In this document: piece after piece, positions 41,279-50,254 of the stretch
Layout: every line of letters starts with the position of its first letter
Numbering within the stretch: position 1 is the stretch's first letter
From: Clostridiales bacterium
GTDB lineage: Bacteria > Bacillota > Clostridia > Christensenellales > Aristaeellaceae
NCBI GenBank assembly: GCA_015056245.1
Contig: SVGQ01000001.1
Location: 62,001 to 126,000 of the forward strand
DNA: 64,000 nt
Direction of reading: 5' to 3'
Program-made: the position numbers and the translations under genes
Notes under the pieces: model-generated
The model's database searches: none
What the model was told of the DNA's origin: nothing
The model's input: only the letters and a program-made list of their open reading frames with translations

Positions 41279-43468
41279 ATGGCGATCCGTTATTGTGAAG
41301 AAAGCAGAAGTTTTCAACTGGACACAAAGGCATCTTCTTATGTGATCGGCGTGGTGGATGCAGAGGGCTTTGTGGGACACGCCTATTTTGGCAAAAAACT
41401 GGGTGCAGATGATGTGACCTATCTGATGCGCACTGGCGAAAATCCCTTTACGCCGGAAACCAACGCCCGCGACCGGCTTTCCTTTCTGGACAGTTTCCCC
41501 ATGGAGTATCCCTGCGGCGGCGTAGGCGATTTCCGGGAAAGCGCCATCGTGGTCAGAAGCAGCGATGGTCATCGTGGGTTGCAGCTTACCTACGACAGCC
41601 ACCAGATTTTCAAAGGCAAGAAACCGCTGGAAGGTCTGCCTGCCACCTGGGGCAGCGAGGAGGATACCGAAACGCTGGAACTGGTGTTGGTTGATAAGGC
41701 GCTGAGCCTGAAGGCGATTCTTTCCTACAGCATCTTTGAAGGAATTGATGCAGTGGTCAGAAGTGTGAAGTTGATCAACGAAAGCCAGCAGCCGGTATTG
41801 ATCGACCGGATCATGTCCGCGTCCATGGATATGGATAACCGGGAGTATGATAAGATCCTGCTGCATGGTTCCTGGGCCCGGGAACGCCGCATTGACCGCA
41901 CCCCTGTCAACTATGGCATTCAGGGCATGTCCTCCATTCGCGGCGAGGAGGGCCACCAGAATCATCCCTTCATGGCCTTGCTGGACAAGACCGCTACGGA
42001 AGACGCCGGCGATGTTTACGGCATCAATTTGATCTATTCCGGCAATTTCCTCACCCAGACCGACCGCAGCCAGTTTGACAGCGTGCGCCTGATGACGGGC
42101 ATCAATCCGGAAGGTTTCTGCTGGAAACTGAACCCCGGCGAAAGCTTCCAGTCTCCCGAGGCGGTGCTGGTGTATTCCGCAGAGGGACTCAATGGCATGA
42201 GCCACGCTTTCCATGATCTGTACCGGGAGCATCTCATCCGCGGCGAATACCGCAACAAAAAGCGGCCGATTCTGATCAACAACTGGGAAGCCACCTATTT
42301 CAACTTCAATACCGAAAAACTGTTGGATATCGCCCGTCAGGCATCGCAGTTGGGCATTGAGATGCTGGTGATGGATGATGGCTGGTTCGGTAACCGTTTC
42401 GATGATAACCGGGCGCTGGGTGACTGGTTCGTTAACGAAGAAAAGCTGCAGGGCGGCCTGCGGTATCTGGTGGATGAGGTCAACAAGCTGGGCATGAAGT
42501 TCGGCATCTGGCTGGAACCTGAGATGATCAGCCCGGATTCTGACCTGTACCGTGCCCATCCTGACTGGGCGATTCAGATTCCCGGCAGAACCGCTGGTCT
42601 GGCCCGCAATCAGTATGTGCTGGATATGTCCAGAACCGAAATTCAGGACTATATCTTTGATTTGATTTCCAAGGTGTTGCGCAGCGCAAACATTGAATAT
42701 GTCAAGTGGGATATGAACCGGCCTCTGGCGGATATCGGCAGCTATGCCCTCACAGCAGAGTGTCAGGGCGAACTGTACCACCGGTATGTGCTGGGCGTCT
42801 ATCGTTTGCAGGAGCGTCTGGTGACTGAGTTCCCGCACCTGTTGCTGGAAAACTGCTCCGGCGGCGGCGCCCGCTTTGACGCGGGCATGCTGTACTACAG
42901 TCCCCAGATCTGGTGCTCTGACGATACCGATGCCATTGAACGCCTGTCCATTCAGGAAGGCACGGCGCTGATCTATCCTCTCTCTGCCATGGGCGCGCAC
43001 GTAAGCGATTGTCCCAACCACACCGTAGGCCGCACCACGCCCTTTGAAACCAGAGGTTATGTGGCGCTGGCAGGCACCTTCGGCTATGAACTGGATGTGA
43101 CCAAGATCCCCGAGGAAGACCGGAACATGATTCCGCAGCAGGTCGCCATGTACCACAAGTATAATGATCTTGTCCGCACCGGTGATTATTACCGCATTGC
43201 CTCCTATCAGCAGAATCATATGTATGACTGCTACATGGTGGTGGCAAAGGATCGCTCCGAAGCGCTGGTCACCTTCATTCAGGTGATGGGCAGAGCCAAT
43301 GCTCATTCCCGCCGCATTCTGCTCAAGGGCCTTTGCCCGGATAAAACCTACCGTATTGAGGGCGAAGAGCGCACCTATTTGGGCAGCACCCTGATGCAGG
43401 CTGGTCTTCTGGTGGGCAATCTGTGGGGCGACTACAAGGGCAAGCTCATCCATATTGTAGAGGCTTGA
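41279..43468 (+). CDS. Alpha-galactosidase, glycoside hydrolase family 36
   Basis: This is a 729-residue retaining alpha-galactosidase for raffinose-family or galactomannan oligosaccharides. It has an N-terminal beta-supersandwich, a TIM barrel from about residue 330, and a C-terminal beta domain. The nucleophile is the aspartate in VKWDMNR (residue 478) and the acid/base is in WCSDDTDAIERL (residue 548), positions like those of characterised bacterial enzymes. No signal peptide. The ATG at 41279 has AGGAGA 8 nt upstream. A DUF1349 gene follows after 46 bp. Confidence 0.95.
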   Translation: MAIRYCEESRSFQLDTKASSYVIGVVDAEGFVGHAYFGKKLGADDVTYLMRTGENPFTPETNARDRLSFLDSFPMEYPCGGVGDFRESAIVVRSSDGHRGLQLTYDSHQIFKGKKPLEGLPATWGSEEDTETLELVLVDKALSLKAILSYSIFEGIDAVVRSVKLINESQQPVLIDRIMSASMDMDNREYDKILLHGSWARERRIDRTPVNYGIQGMSSIRGEEGHQNHPFMALLDKTATEDAGDVYGINLIYSGNFLTQTDRSQFDSVRLMTGINPEGFCWKLNPGESFQSPEAVLVYSAEGLNGMSHAFHDLYREHLIRGEYRNKKRPILINNWEATYFNFNTEKLLDIARQASQLGIEMLVMDDGWFGNRFDDNRALGDWFVNEEKLQGGLRYLVDEVNKLGMKFGIWLEPEMISPDSDLYRAHPDWAIQIPGRTAGLARNQYVLDMSRTEIQDYIFDLISKVLRSANIEYVKWDMNRPLADIGSYALTAECQGELYHRYVLGVYRLQERLVTEFPHLLLENCSGGGARFDAGMLYYSPQIWCSDDTDAIERLSIQEGTALIYPLSAMGAHVSDCPNHTVGRTTPFETRGYVALAGTFGYELDVTKIPEEDRNMIPQQVAMYHKYNDLVRTGDYYRIASYQQNHMYDCYMVVAKDRSEALVTFIQVMGRANAHSRRILLKGLCPDKTYRIEGEERTYLGSTLMQAGLLVGNLWGDYKGKLIHIVEA

Positions 43469-43514
43469 CCAGCCGGTTGCCGCGTTGATATCATCCCAAT
43501 GTTGGAGGAATCCT

Positions 43515-44123
43515 ATGAAGATCAATACAGCCGACATGAAATGGATTCGGGCGCCCAAGCAGTACAGCATCACGGAGGATCGGGTGGAGATCATCACCCA
43601 GCCCCATACTGATCTGTGGCAGCGTACGTACTATCACTTCCGCAATGATAATGCGCCCGCTTTACAGCAGGAAACGGAAGAAGAGTACTTTTCTTTCTCC
43701 TTCAAAACAGAATTCGACAGCAAGGTACGCTTCGATCAAAGCGGCGTTGTGATGTACCTGAACAGCGATAACTGGCTCAAAGCTTCCATTGAGTATGAGA
43801 ATGACCGGATCCAGCGACTGGGCAGTGTGGTGACCAACAATGGTTATTCAGACTGGGCATCCATAGATGTGGATGCAGGAATCAAAAGCATGTGGTTCCG
43901 GCTCAGCCGCCGTGGACAGGATTTCTGCATCGAGAATTCTGAGGATGGCGAGCATTACAATCAGATGCGCATCTGCCACATGTTCAACGCAGAAAAGACC
44001 GTCCGCTTTGGCATCTATGCGTGCAGCCCGGAGGAATCCAGTTTCAAGGCGGTGTTTTCCCATCTGGAACTGACGGAATGCAAATGGCAGGCGCATGATG
44101 GTCAAGCACCGGATGAAGCATAA
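43515..44123 (+). CDS. DUF1349 (concanavalin-like) protein
   Basis: This 202-residue protein is of the DUF1349 family, with a jelly-roll fold resembling legume lectins and GH16. The characteristic tract is DRVEIITQPHTDLWQRTYYHF, with LWQRTYY near residues 36-42, followed by VVMYLNSDNWLKASIEY. Its cellular role is not known; yeast and bacterial homologues are tied to carbohydrate metabolism mainly by context. It is co-transcribed with the GH36 gene and ends at a strong terminator. GGAGGAATCCT precedes the ATG. Confidence 0.85.
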   Translation: MKINTADMKWIRAPKQYSITEDRVEIITQPHTDLWQRTYYHFRNDNAPALQQETEEEYFSFSFKTEFDSKVRFDQSGVVMYLNSDNWLKASIEYENDRIQRLGSVVTNNGYSDWASIDVDAGIKSMWFRLSRRGQDFCIENSEDGEHYNQMRICHMFNAEKTVRFGIYACSPEESSFKAVFSHLELTECKWQAHDGQAPDEA

Positions 44124-44152
44124 CCGTTCGGAAGAGCGATAAAAGCATCAAA

Positions 44153-44191
44153 AAACCAATCCCGCAAGCGGTAAGCTGGCGGGATTGGTTT
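44153..44191. terminator. Bidirectional terminator between DUF1349 and ABC operons
   Basis: A 13-bp inverted repeat, AAACCAATCCCGC (44153-44165) and GCGGGATTGGTTT (44179-44191), has T-rich tails on both strands. Confidence 0.9.
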
Positions 44192-44220
44192 TTCATATGT
44201 GTTTTTTTGTTTGTCAGATA

Positions 44221-45300
44221 TCAGGTCTGAATCTGGAGAAGCTGCTCCAGCATGCCGTCATCATCGAACACCAGGAAGTCCCGTACGCCGATGCCAACCT
44301 GCTGTCCATCCGTCAGATCTTTGAAAGCATAACCGGGCGCGATCACGCGGACAAGGCTGTCACCCACGCGTATACGGCAGTCATCCACATCGCCCAGATA
44401 GTACTGAGACTCCAACACGCCGGTGAGCTGTCCTTCTTCCGGGGTTGTGAAGAACAGGTTCTCGGGGCGGATCGCTACTTCCACCTTGCCGGTCTTGGGG
44501 CCGTCGTAGAGGATGGACTGGTTGTTCATGGCAGGGAAGGTGATCTTGCCATCCTTGGCTTCCCCCTTGAAGAACTCCACCTTGCCCAGGAAGTCTGCCA
44601 CAAATTGATTACTGGGCTGGTTGTAGATCACTTCAGGGCTGTCGCACTGCTGCACCACGCCACGGTTGATCAGGAAAATTCGGTCAGACATCGCCATGGC
44701 TTCGGTCTGGTCGTGGGTCACGTACACGACGGTAATGCCCAGTTCCTTCTGGATTTCCTTGATTTCAAAGCGCATGGATTCACGCAGCTTGGCATCCAGA
44801 TTGCTCAGCGGTTCGTCCAAAAGAAGCAGCTTGGGCGCAGCCACCAATGCGCGGGCCAGTGCCACACGCTGCTGCTGACCGCCGGAAAGCTGATTGGGGA
44901 AGCGATCCGCATACTGGGACAGATGAACGATACCCAGCACACGCTCTACCTGCTTTTTGATATCTGCCTTGGGGGTCTTCTTGATGGTGAGGGGGTAAGC
45001 CACGTTATCAAAAACGTTCATGTGGGGCCATACGGCGTAGGACTGGAATACCATGCCCACACTGCGCTTTTCCGGGGGAACGAAGGTTTTGCCGCCGGAT
45101 ACCAGTTGATCGTCAATGTAGAGTTCGCCGGAAGTGGGCTTTTCGAAACCAGCAATGATGCGCAGCATGGTGGTCTTGCCGCAGCCAGAGGGGCCCAGCA
45201 GCGTTACAAATTCGCCGTCCTGAAAGGTTTCGTTGAACTCTTTGAGCACCACGTTATCGCCAAAGGACTTGGTGATATGCTTAATGGTTACAGTTGCCAT
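44221..45300 (-). CDS. ABC transporter ATP-binding protein, Fe3+/sugar-phosphate (FbpC/AfuC) type
   Basis: This is a 359-residue ATPase. Walker A GPSGCGKTT is at residues 36-44, the signature LSGGQQQR at 138-145, and Walker B LLLLDEP at 158-164 with D-loop SNLDA. The C-terminal ~120 residues form a TOBE-type regulatory domain (VEVAIRPENLFF). It energises the two-domain permease encoded 62 bp upstream and is last in the operon. The family covers ferric iron, polyamine, phosphonate and hexose-phosphate importers, so the substrate stays open. Confidence 0.9.
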   Translation of the reverse strand: MATVTIKHITKSFGDNVVLKEFNETFQDGEFVTLLGPSGCGKTTMLRIIAGFEKPTSGELYIDDQLVSGGKTFVPPEKRSVGMVFQSYAVWPHMNVFDNVAYPLTIKKTPKADIKKQVERVLGIVHLSQYADRFPNQLSGGQQQRVALARALVAAPKLLLLDEPLSNLDAKLRESMRFEIKEIQKELGITVVYVTHDQTEAMAMSDRIFLINRGVVQQCDSPEVIYNQPSNQFVADFLGKVEFFKGEAKDGKITFPAMNNQSILYDGPKTGKVEVAIRPENLFFTTPEEGQLTGVLESQYYLGDVDDCRIRVGDSLVRVIAPGYAFKDLTDGQQVGIGVRDFLVFDDDGMLEQLLQIQT

Positions 45301-45362
45301 CAGGATCCGTCCTTTCTTGTCAGAGAGAAAATCCTGCCGTACCGGGCGTTATGCCGGCCCGG

Positions 45363-47858
45363 TCAGATGGAGAACTCACCCTTGGTGAGCTTGTTGAGCA
45401 GGAAGTTGATCGCCACAACGATCAGCAGAATGCCAAATGCCATTGCCGAGGCCTGCTGCTGGCTGGTGTAAGTCCAGTATTCATACAGCTGGAAGCCAAT
45501 CGTCTTGGTATTGTTGGAATAGAGCAGCGCAGTCATGGACAGTTCGTAGAAACTGGGGATGAAGATCAGGAACCAACCGGCGGCAATAGAGGGGAAGATC
45601 AACGGACCGGTGATCTTGAACATGGTCTTTGCCCAGCTGGCACCGGAGATCTGCGAGCATTCTTCCAGCGATACGTGGATCTGGCTCATGGCGGAAACCA
45701 CCGTACGCATGCCCATCATCAGGTACTTGATCAAATACGCGATGATCATGATATAGGCAGTATTGTAAATGTTGACGCCGAAATCGCCCTTCATGGTCAT
45801 GATCAGGCCCAACGCGATTACTACAGAGGGCGTACCGGAACCCAGCGTGATCAGGAAGTCGGGGATCTTGCGCCCGCGGATCCGGGTGCGCTGCAACAGG
45901 TAGCTCATGGTGCAAGCCACCACGATGCCCACCGTGGCAGTGATGGCACCGAAGATCAGTGAGTTCTTCAGGCATTCCAGTGTTTCGGAACGGGTGAAGA
46001 TGGTCTGCCAGTGGCTGAGGGTAATGTTGGAGAAATCCAGCAGGGATTTGCCCAGGTCCACCTTGAAGGAGGTGGTCAGGATGGTGGCAAAGGGGATGAG
46101 GATCACCACAACAGCAAACAAACCAACCAGCATCGTCAGCGGGATACGCCACTTGTTCAGCTCCACGATGTTGGGGCGGGTAGATTTACCGGATACCGTA
46201 ATGTACTGTTTCTTGGCGATCACAAAGTCTGAAATGTACAGAACAATAATGGCAATCAGCATCAGGAAAACGGAAAGGCCTGTGGCATCACTGAGGCCTT
46301 GCGCGCCAATGCCGTTGTACTCAATAATACGGGTGGTCACGGTGTGAACCTTGCCCGGTGCGCCAATGATGGAGGGAATGCCGTAGCAGCTTGCAGCGCA
46401 TACAAACACCAGCAGAGCACCGGCGATCAGGCTGGGGGTCATCATGGGCAAGGTGACCTTGAATACCGTCTTCAGGGGAGAGGCACCGCTGACGCGGCTG
46501 GCTTCTTCCAGAGAAGGATCCATTTTCTCCATGGCGCGGGAAATGGTAATGAATGCGTAGGGATAGTAGAACGTGGTCAGCACCCAGATCATGCCGCCCA
46601 GAGAATAGATGTTCAGCGGGCCGGGTGTATCGCCCAGCTGGAAAATGGTGCGAAGGATCACGTTAATGGTACCCACGTTGGGGTTCAGCAGCCGCAGCCA
46701 TGCCATAGCGCCCAGATAGGGGGGCACCATATAGGTAAGCACAAACAGCGAGCGGAAGAACTTTCTGCCATACAGATTGGTACGGCCGATCAGCCATGCC
46801 AGCGGGAAGGCCAGCAGCGTGCCCAGTACCATGGTGGCAGCAGCGGCGATGAGGGTATTGCTCAGCGCGCCCAGATTCATGGGGTAGGTATACAGTCGCT
46901 TGAATACCTCGAAGGTAAAGGTACCTTCCGGGAAGAAGGCCTTCACCACCAGATAGATCAGCGGCAGCACCTGGAACAGCAGAAGGAAGTCCACGATCAG
47001 CAGAATGACCAGCCACTTCAAATCCATGTGCCAACTGCCTTCGGCCCGAAGCAGGAAGATCAGCAGCAACACATCCAGCAGCAGCAGAATACCGGCAAGG
47101 ATCACCGTTTTGCTGTTGGACAGGACCATTTGAGCCGCCCAGGGTACCTGATTGCGGCTGACCATGCCGTAGGCGGTAATGCGTGCATCCGCGCTGCGGG
47201 CAGCTTTTTTGAGACCGTTGACATTGTCAGTGGTCAGCGGTTCATTATCGGCATTGCTGCTGGTCAAAAACAGCTGCATCAGGATCGCAGCGCGTTCAAG
47301 ACCTTCTTCACCTTCTACGGCGCCGAGGGCGGGTTCGGGCAGAACTGCCGCTTCGTCTGCGATGCCCTGAAGCATCTGGATCCGGAAGGCTTCCCGTTCT
47401 TCATCGGTCATGGCTGCCATGGCTTTCTTTTCTTTGGAGGAAACTTTGGGGCCAGCGACAGAATAGGAGATCGCCAAAAGCTCCATCTTTTCCCGGGCGG
47501 GATCAGATGCAGCGTTCAGATATGTATCAACGGCAGCAGAGCGGTCTTCCTTGGCAGCATCCGACCAGGCGGAAGCCAGCAGTTCACCGCTGCGCTGTTC
47601 AATGACGGATTTCGTGTTGGCGTCCACGCAGTTCAACAAGGGCGCAACGCCGTTTTCATACAGTTTGTCTACCTCTCCGGACAGCTTGTGGATGTAGCCA
47701 TAGGCTGCTTCCTGATCAAACCCGGATTGATTGTATTGGTTGATGCCCCAGAAACCGGCTGCGATCAAAGCTGCACCAATCAGCAGACAAAGGATCAGGC
47801 CGATCTTGCATCGGGTTTCGGAAGAATTTTTGTTTTGGATATCTGCTTGTACCTGCAT
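45363..47858 (-). CDS. Fused double-domain ABC permease with large N-terminal ectodomain
   Basis: This is an 831-residue permease of the FbpB/AfuB type in which two six-helix units are fused. Each has an EAA loop: EEASRVSGASPLKTVFKV in the first half and EECSQISGASWAKTMFKI in the second. The usual length is about 500-700 residues. The excess is an N-terminal helix (residues ~19-40) followed by ~205 hydrophilic residues before the next helix at about 248. That segment is rich in alanine and glutamate, looks alpha-helical, and should face outside. I do not recognise it. The binding-protein gene precedes it and the ATPase gene follows. Confidence 0.85.
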   Translation of the reverse strand: MQVQADIQNKNSSETRCKIGLILCLLIGAALIAAGFWGINQYNQSGFDQEAAYGYIHKLSGEVDKLYENGVAPLLNCVDANTKSVIEQRSGELLASAWSDAAKEDRSAAVDTYLNAASDPAREKMELLAISYSVAGPKVSSKEKKAMAAMTDEEREAFRIQMLQGIADEAAVLPEPALGAVEGEEGLERAAILMQLFLTSSNADNEPLTTDNVNGLKKAARSADARITAYGMVSRNQVPWAAQMVLSNSKTVILAGILLLLDVLLLIFLLRAEGSWHMDLKWLVILLIVDFLLLFQVLPLIYLVVKAFFPEGTFTFEVFKRLYTYPMNLGALSNTLIAAAATMVLGTLLAFPLAWLIGRTNLYGRKFFRSLFVLTYMVPPYLGAMAWLRLLNPNVGTINVILRTIFQLGDTPGPLNIYSLGGMIWVLTTFYYPYAFITISRAMEKMDPSLEEASRVSGASPLKTVFKVTLPMMTPSLIAGALLVFVCAASCYGIPSIIGAPGKVHTVTTRIIEYNGIGAQGLSDATGLSVFLMLIAIIVLYISDFVIAKKQYITVSGKSTRPNIVELNKWRIPLTMLVGLFAVVVILIPFATILTTSFKVDLGKSLLDFSNITLSHWQTIFTRSETLECLKNSLIFGAITATVGIVVACTMSYLLQRTRIRGRKIPDFLITLGSGTPSVVIALGLIMTMKGDFGVNIYNTAYIMIIAYLIKYLMMGMRTVVSAMSQIHVSLEECSQISGASWAKTMFKITGPLIFPSIAAGWFLIFIPSFYELSMTALLYSNNTKTIGFQLYEYWTYTSQQQASAMAFGILLIVVAINFLLNKLTKGEFSI

Positions 47859-47924
47859 CCAAGTACACTCCTCATACGGTTTGCATTCCCGGAACGACCG
47901 GGGATTTCAGAGGGATAGTGATGA

Positions 47925-47953
47925 GGGGAAGCCGCCGCTTGGGCGGCTTCCCC
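47925..47953 (-). promoter_or_regulatory. Stem-loop between binding-protein and permease genes
   Basis: A 12-bp stem GGGGAAGCCGCC / GGCGGCTTCCCC lies in the 160-bp gap of the operon. On the minus strand it is followed by TCATCACTATCCCT, without a U-tract. It likely protects the upstream binding-protein mRNA or attenuates transcription, raising binding protein over permease. Confidence 0.55.
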
Positions 47954-48018
47954 CGGAAGTCGTCAGCGCTGGCTGCCGCAGGGCAGCGTGCGCTATCAGT
48001 CATAGATAATCAATGAAA

Positions 48019-49044
48019 TTATTCGACGGTAACGCGCTCCTGGAACTCGGTGCGGATTTCTTCGCGCTGGGTGTAGCAACGGTTCCAATCAACGCCCATG
48101 TCCTTGGTGATCAGCTCGTCGGTGCTGATGGAATCATAGGGCACTTCGGTCATGCCGGCGAAAACGCTGTGCATGTAGCCTTCCAGAATCAGTTTCTGGC
48201 CTGCTTCGCTCAGCAGCCAGTTGGCAACAGCTTCGCAGCCTTCGATGTTCATGTTGGCGCTCTTTTCCTCAGCCACGATCATAGCGGTGGAGGGGATCAG
48301 GATGACGCCGTCTTCGGGGTAGATGCAGGCCAGCTTGGAGCCCTTTTCCTTGCGCTCCTTCAGCACGGACTCTTCCAGAATCATAACGGCCTTGCACTCG
48401 CCGGTTTCCAGCTTGCCCAGAGCAACGGAGCCGGACTCGATCATCACGTCGTTGGCACCCAGAGCGTCGAAGTACTCATAGCCGTACTTGTCGGTCAGCG
48501 CAGCCACAGCAGCCATGGTGGTGCCGGAGGTGAGGGGGTTGCCCATGGAGATCAGGCCCTTGAGGGAAGGATCTTCAGCGAACTCCTTGAAGGTCTTGGG
48601 CAGCTGATCGGGGGTGTAGAGCTCGGGGTTGTAGGCCAGCACCATGTTGCAAACGCGGACAGGATACCAGAAGCCTTCTTCATCGTAGGGGAAGCGAAGG
48701 ATGTTTTCAGCATCTTCCACTTCGAAGGAATGCAGCCAGCCGCCTTCCTTCAGTTCCAGGGAGTAAGCGGGCTCAGCAACCAGCATCATGTCGCAGCCCA
48801 GAGTGCCGGTTTCCATTTCGCCGGTCAGCTTGGTCTGCAGGGAGCCGGTGCCGCCGTAGAACATTTCCACTTCCAGGTTGGGGAACTCAGCCTTGAGTTC
48901 TTCCATCATCATGTCGATAACGAACTGATAAATGGAAGTATAGATGGTAACCTTGCCTTCAACGTCCTCGTTGACAGCCAGAGCACCGGAGAAGCAACCA
49001 AAGACCAACAGAAGAGCCAGAACGAGGGATGCTAGTTTTTTCAT
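48019..49044 (-). CDS. Extracellular solute-binding protein, FbpA/AfuA-like
   Basis: This is a 341-residue periplasmic-binding-fold receptor for the ABC system encoded downstream. The signal peptide MKKLASLVLALLLVFGC, then FSGALA, precedes VNEDVEGKVTIYTSIY. A cysteine is present, but phenylalanine at -2 makes a poor lipobox, and ALA-V suits signal peptidase I. VTIYTS and FYGGTGSL near residues 34-70 match the iron/sugar-phosphate/phosphonate clusters. The tyrosine pair that binds iron in FbpA is not evident, so a phosphorylated organic substrate is as likely. GGAGG precedes the ATG. Confidence 0.85.
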   Translation of the reverse strand: MKKLASLVLALLLVFGCFSGALAVNEDVEGKVTIYTSIYQFVIDMMMEELKAEFPNLEVEMFYGGTGSLQTKLTGEMETGTLGCDMMLVAEPAYSLELKEGGWLHSFEVEDAENILRFPYDEEGFWYPVRVCNMVLAYNPELYTPDQLPKTFKEFAEDPSLKGLISMGNPLTSGTTMAAVAALTDKYGYEYFDALGANDVMIESGSVALGKLETGECKAVMILEESVLKERKEKGSKLACIYPEDGVILIPSTAMIVAEEKSANMNIEGCEAVANWLLSEAGQKLILEGYMHSVFAGMTEVPYDSISTDELITKDMGVDWNRCYTQREEIRTEFQERVTVE

Positions 49045-49108
49045 GTGGATAACCTCCAATTTTTTATGCCGGACATGGATAACGAACTGCCGACATTACT
49101 CTGGATAT

Positions 49109-49138
49109 ATTATACCAAAAACAAGGTTGGAGAATCAA
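49109..49138 (-). promoter_or_regulatory. Promoter of the Fe3+/sugar-phosphate-type ABC operon
   Basis: On the minus strand TTGATT (49138-49133) and TATAAT (49114-49109) are spaced by 18 nt, about 65 bp before the start codon. Confidence 0.65.
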
Positions 49139-49203
49139 TAGCTTTTCTGTTGTCATGACAAAAACCGTGATGAAACATGGCAAAAGATAGATGTTGCTTC
49201 TTT

Positions 49204-49980
49204 TCAGCCAAGCATATGTTCGATCCAACAGGCGATACCATCCTCATCATTGCTGCCGGTCACCAGATTCGCAATGGCCTTCACCTCTGGAATGGCGTTG
49301 CCCATGGCGATGCCTGTTCCGCAAAGCCGGAGCATTCCCATATCCGCGTAGTCGTCACCGAAGGCTGCAATTTGCGCGGGCTGTAAACCCAAAGCATCGC
49401 ACATCTGCAGGATCGCCGTTTCTTTGGTTGCGTTCTTGGGGGTCAGTTTGTACCATGGGCCATCGGAGAAATGAATCAGATCGCAATGGGGGAGAGCGGC
49501 AGCCACAGCGTCCGCAATGGAAGCAACATGGCATTCAAAGCAGATCTTCAGGCTGGGCATGGAGAATCCGGCATAGTCGGTCATGTGCCCCATAGCCCAG
49601 GTCTGGTCGGCATCGGTGGCGGGCACTTCGTAATTGCGGTAGTAATCATCCACGGTATCCACCGTCATGAAGACCTGGGAACCGCAGACGGCTTGCAGGG
49701 TCTTGAGCACGTGGGAAGTTTCCTCGGCGGTGAAGCCGTTGTTGTTGATGATCTGCCCTTGGCAGCGCACCAATGCGCCTGCGCTGGTGATGATGCCGTC
49801 CGGCTGGATCTGTTTCAGAAAGCCCATGGCATTCTGTTCTCCCCGGGATGTGGCAACGCCGATGAGGATGCCCAGACTGCGGCAGCGCTGCAGCGCTTCC
49901 TGTGTGCGCGGGGAAATGGTTTTGTCACTGCGAAGCAGGGTGCCGTCCAGATCAAATAACAGCATGCGATGATTCATCAT
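49204..49980 (-). CDS. Cof-type HAD hydrolase (sugar-phosphate phosphatase)
   Basis: This is a 258-residue class IIB HAD phosphatase. The nucleophile motif LLFDLDGTLLRSD (residues 7-19), the threonine in VATSRG, the lysine in PKNATKETAIL, and GDDYADMGML near residue 208-217 are in order, with the Cof-type cap in between. Such enzymes act on sugar phosphates or FMN; the exact substrate is not predictable. Two adjacent ATGs (49980 and 49977) follow GAGGAG. It lies downstream of the element-bearing terminator of the methyltransferase gene. Confidence 0.88.
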   Translation of the reverse strand: MMNHRMLLFDLDGTLLRSDKTISPRTQEALQRCRSLGILIGVATSRGEQNAMGFLKQIQPDGIITSAGALVRCQGQIINNNGFTAEETSHVLKTLQAVCGSQVFMTVDTVDDYYRNYEVPATDADQTWAMGHMTDYAGFSMPSLKICFECHVASIADAVAAALPHCDLIHFSDGPWYKLTPKNATKETAILQMCDALGLQPAQIAAFGDDYADMGMLRLCGTGIAMGNAIPEVKAIANLVTGSNDEDGIACWIEHMLG

Positions 49981-50017
49981 TTATTCTCCTCATGTGTGGA
50001 TTGACTGATTGTAAGCA

Positions 50018-50052
50018 AAGCGAGCTTCTCCCTGCAGGGGAAAAGCTCGCTG
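50018..50052 (-). repeat. Distal copy of duplicated terminator stem-loop at element B
   Basis: This 35-bp sequence, with stem AGCGAGCTT / AAGCTCGCT, is repeated at 50216-50250 with two differences, both in the loop. On the minus strand it lies after element B and is followed by TTTGCTTAC. Confidence 0.8.
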
Positions 50053-50215
50053 CAGACTGTCGAAAAACCCATACTTCTGTTCAAAAGTCGCACATCTTGC
50101 ACCTACGGTGCTCGCTGTGCTTGCTGAAAAGCGCTGCGGCGCAAGGTTTTGTGGGCTCTGCCCACACCCGGCAGGAAACTGAGTTTCCTGCACCTTCCCC
50201 TTTTTTGACAACCTG
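50053..50215 (-). mobile_element. 163-bp non-autonomous repeat element, copy B
   Basis: Read on the minus strand, this is the same 163-bp sequence as copy A at 4113-4275, from CAGGTTGTCAAAAAA to TTTTTCGACAGTCTG. It lies directly after the terminator stem of the methyltransferase gene, in the same orientation relative to that gene as copy A has to the GH9 gene. Direct copies of a 35-bp stem-loop unrelated in sequence to that at copy A flank it. That argues for target duplication and against the hairpin being part of the element. Confidence 0.78.
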
Positions 50216-50250
50216 AAGCGAGCTTCTCCCTGAATGGGAAAAGCTCGCTG
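50216..50250 (-). terminator. Proximal copy of the methyltransferase terminator stem-loop
   Basis: On the minus strand this stem-loop begins 5 bp after the methyltransferase stop. It runs directly into element B (GCTT then CAGG), so its U-tract is interrupted. Confidence 0.65.
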
Positions 50251-50254
50251 ATGA

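Noticed and set aside
44221-49044. Confident assignment as a ferric iron transporter
   Set aside because: The iron-binding tyrosine pair of FbpA is not evident in the binding protein, and the same family serves sugar phosphates and phosphonates.
49204-49240. TTCGATCC motif as a tRNA T-loop
   Set aside because: It lies within the coding sequence of the Cof-type HAD gene, with no surrounding cloverleaf.
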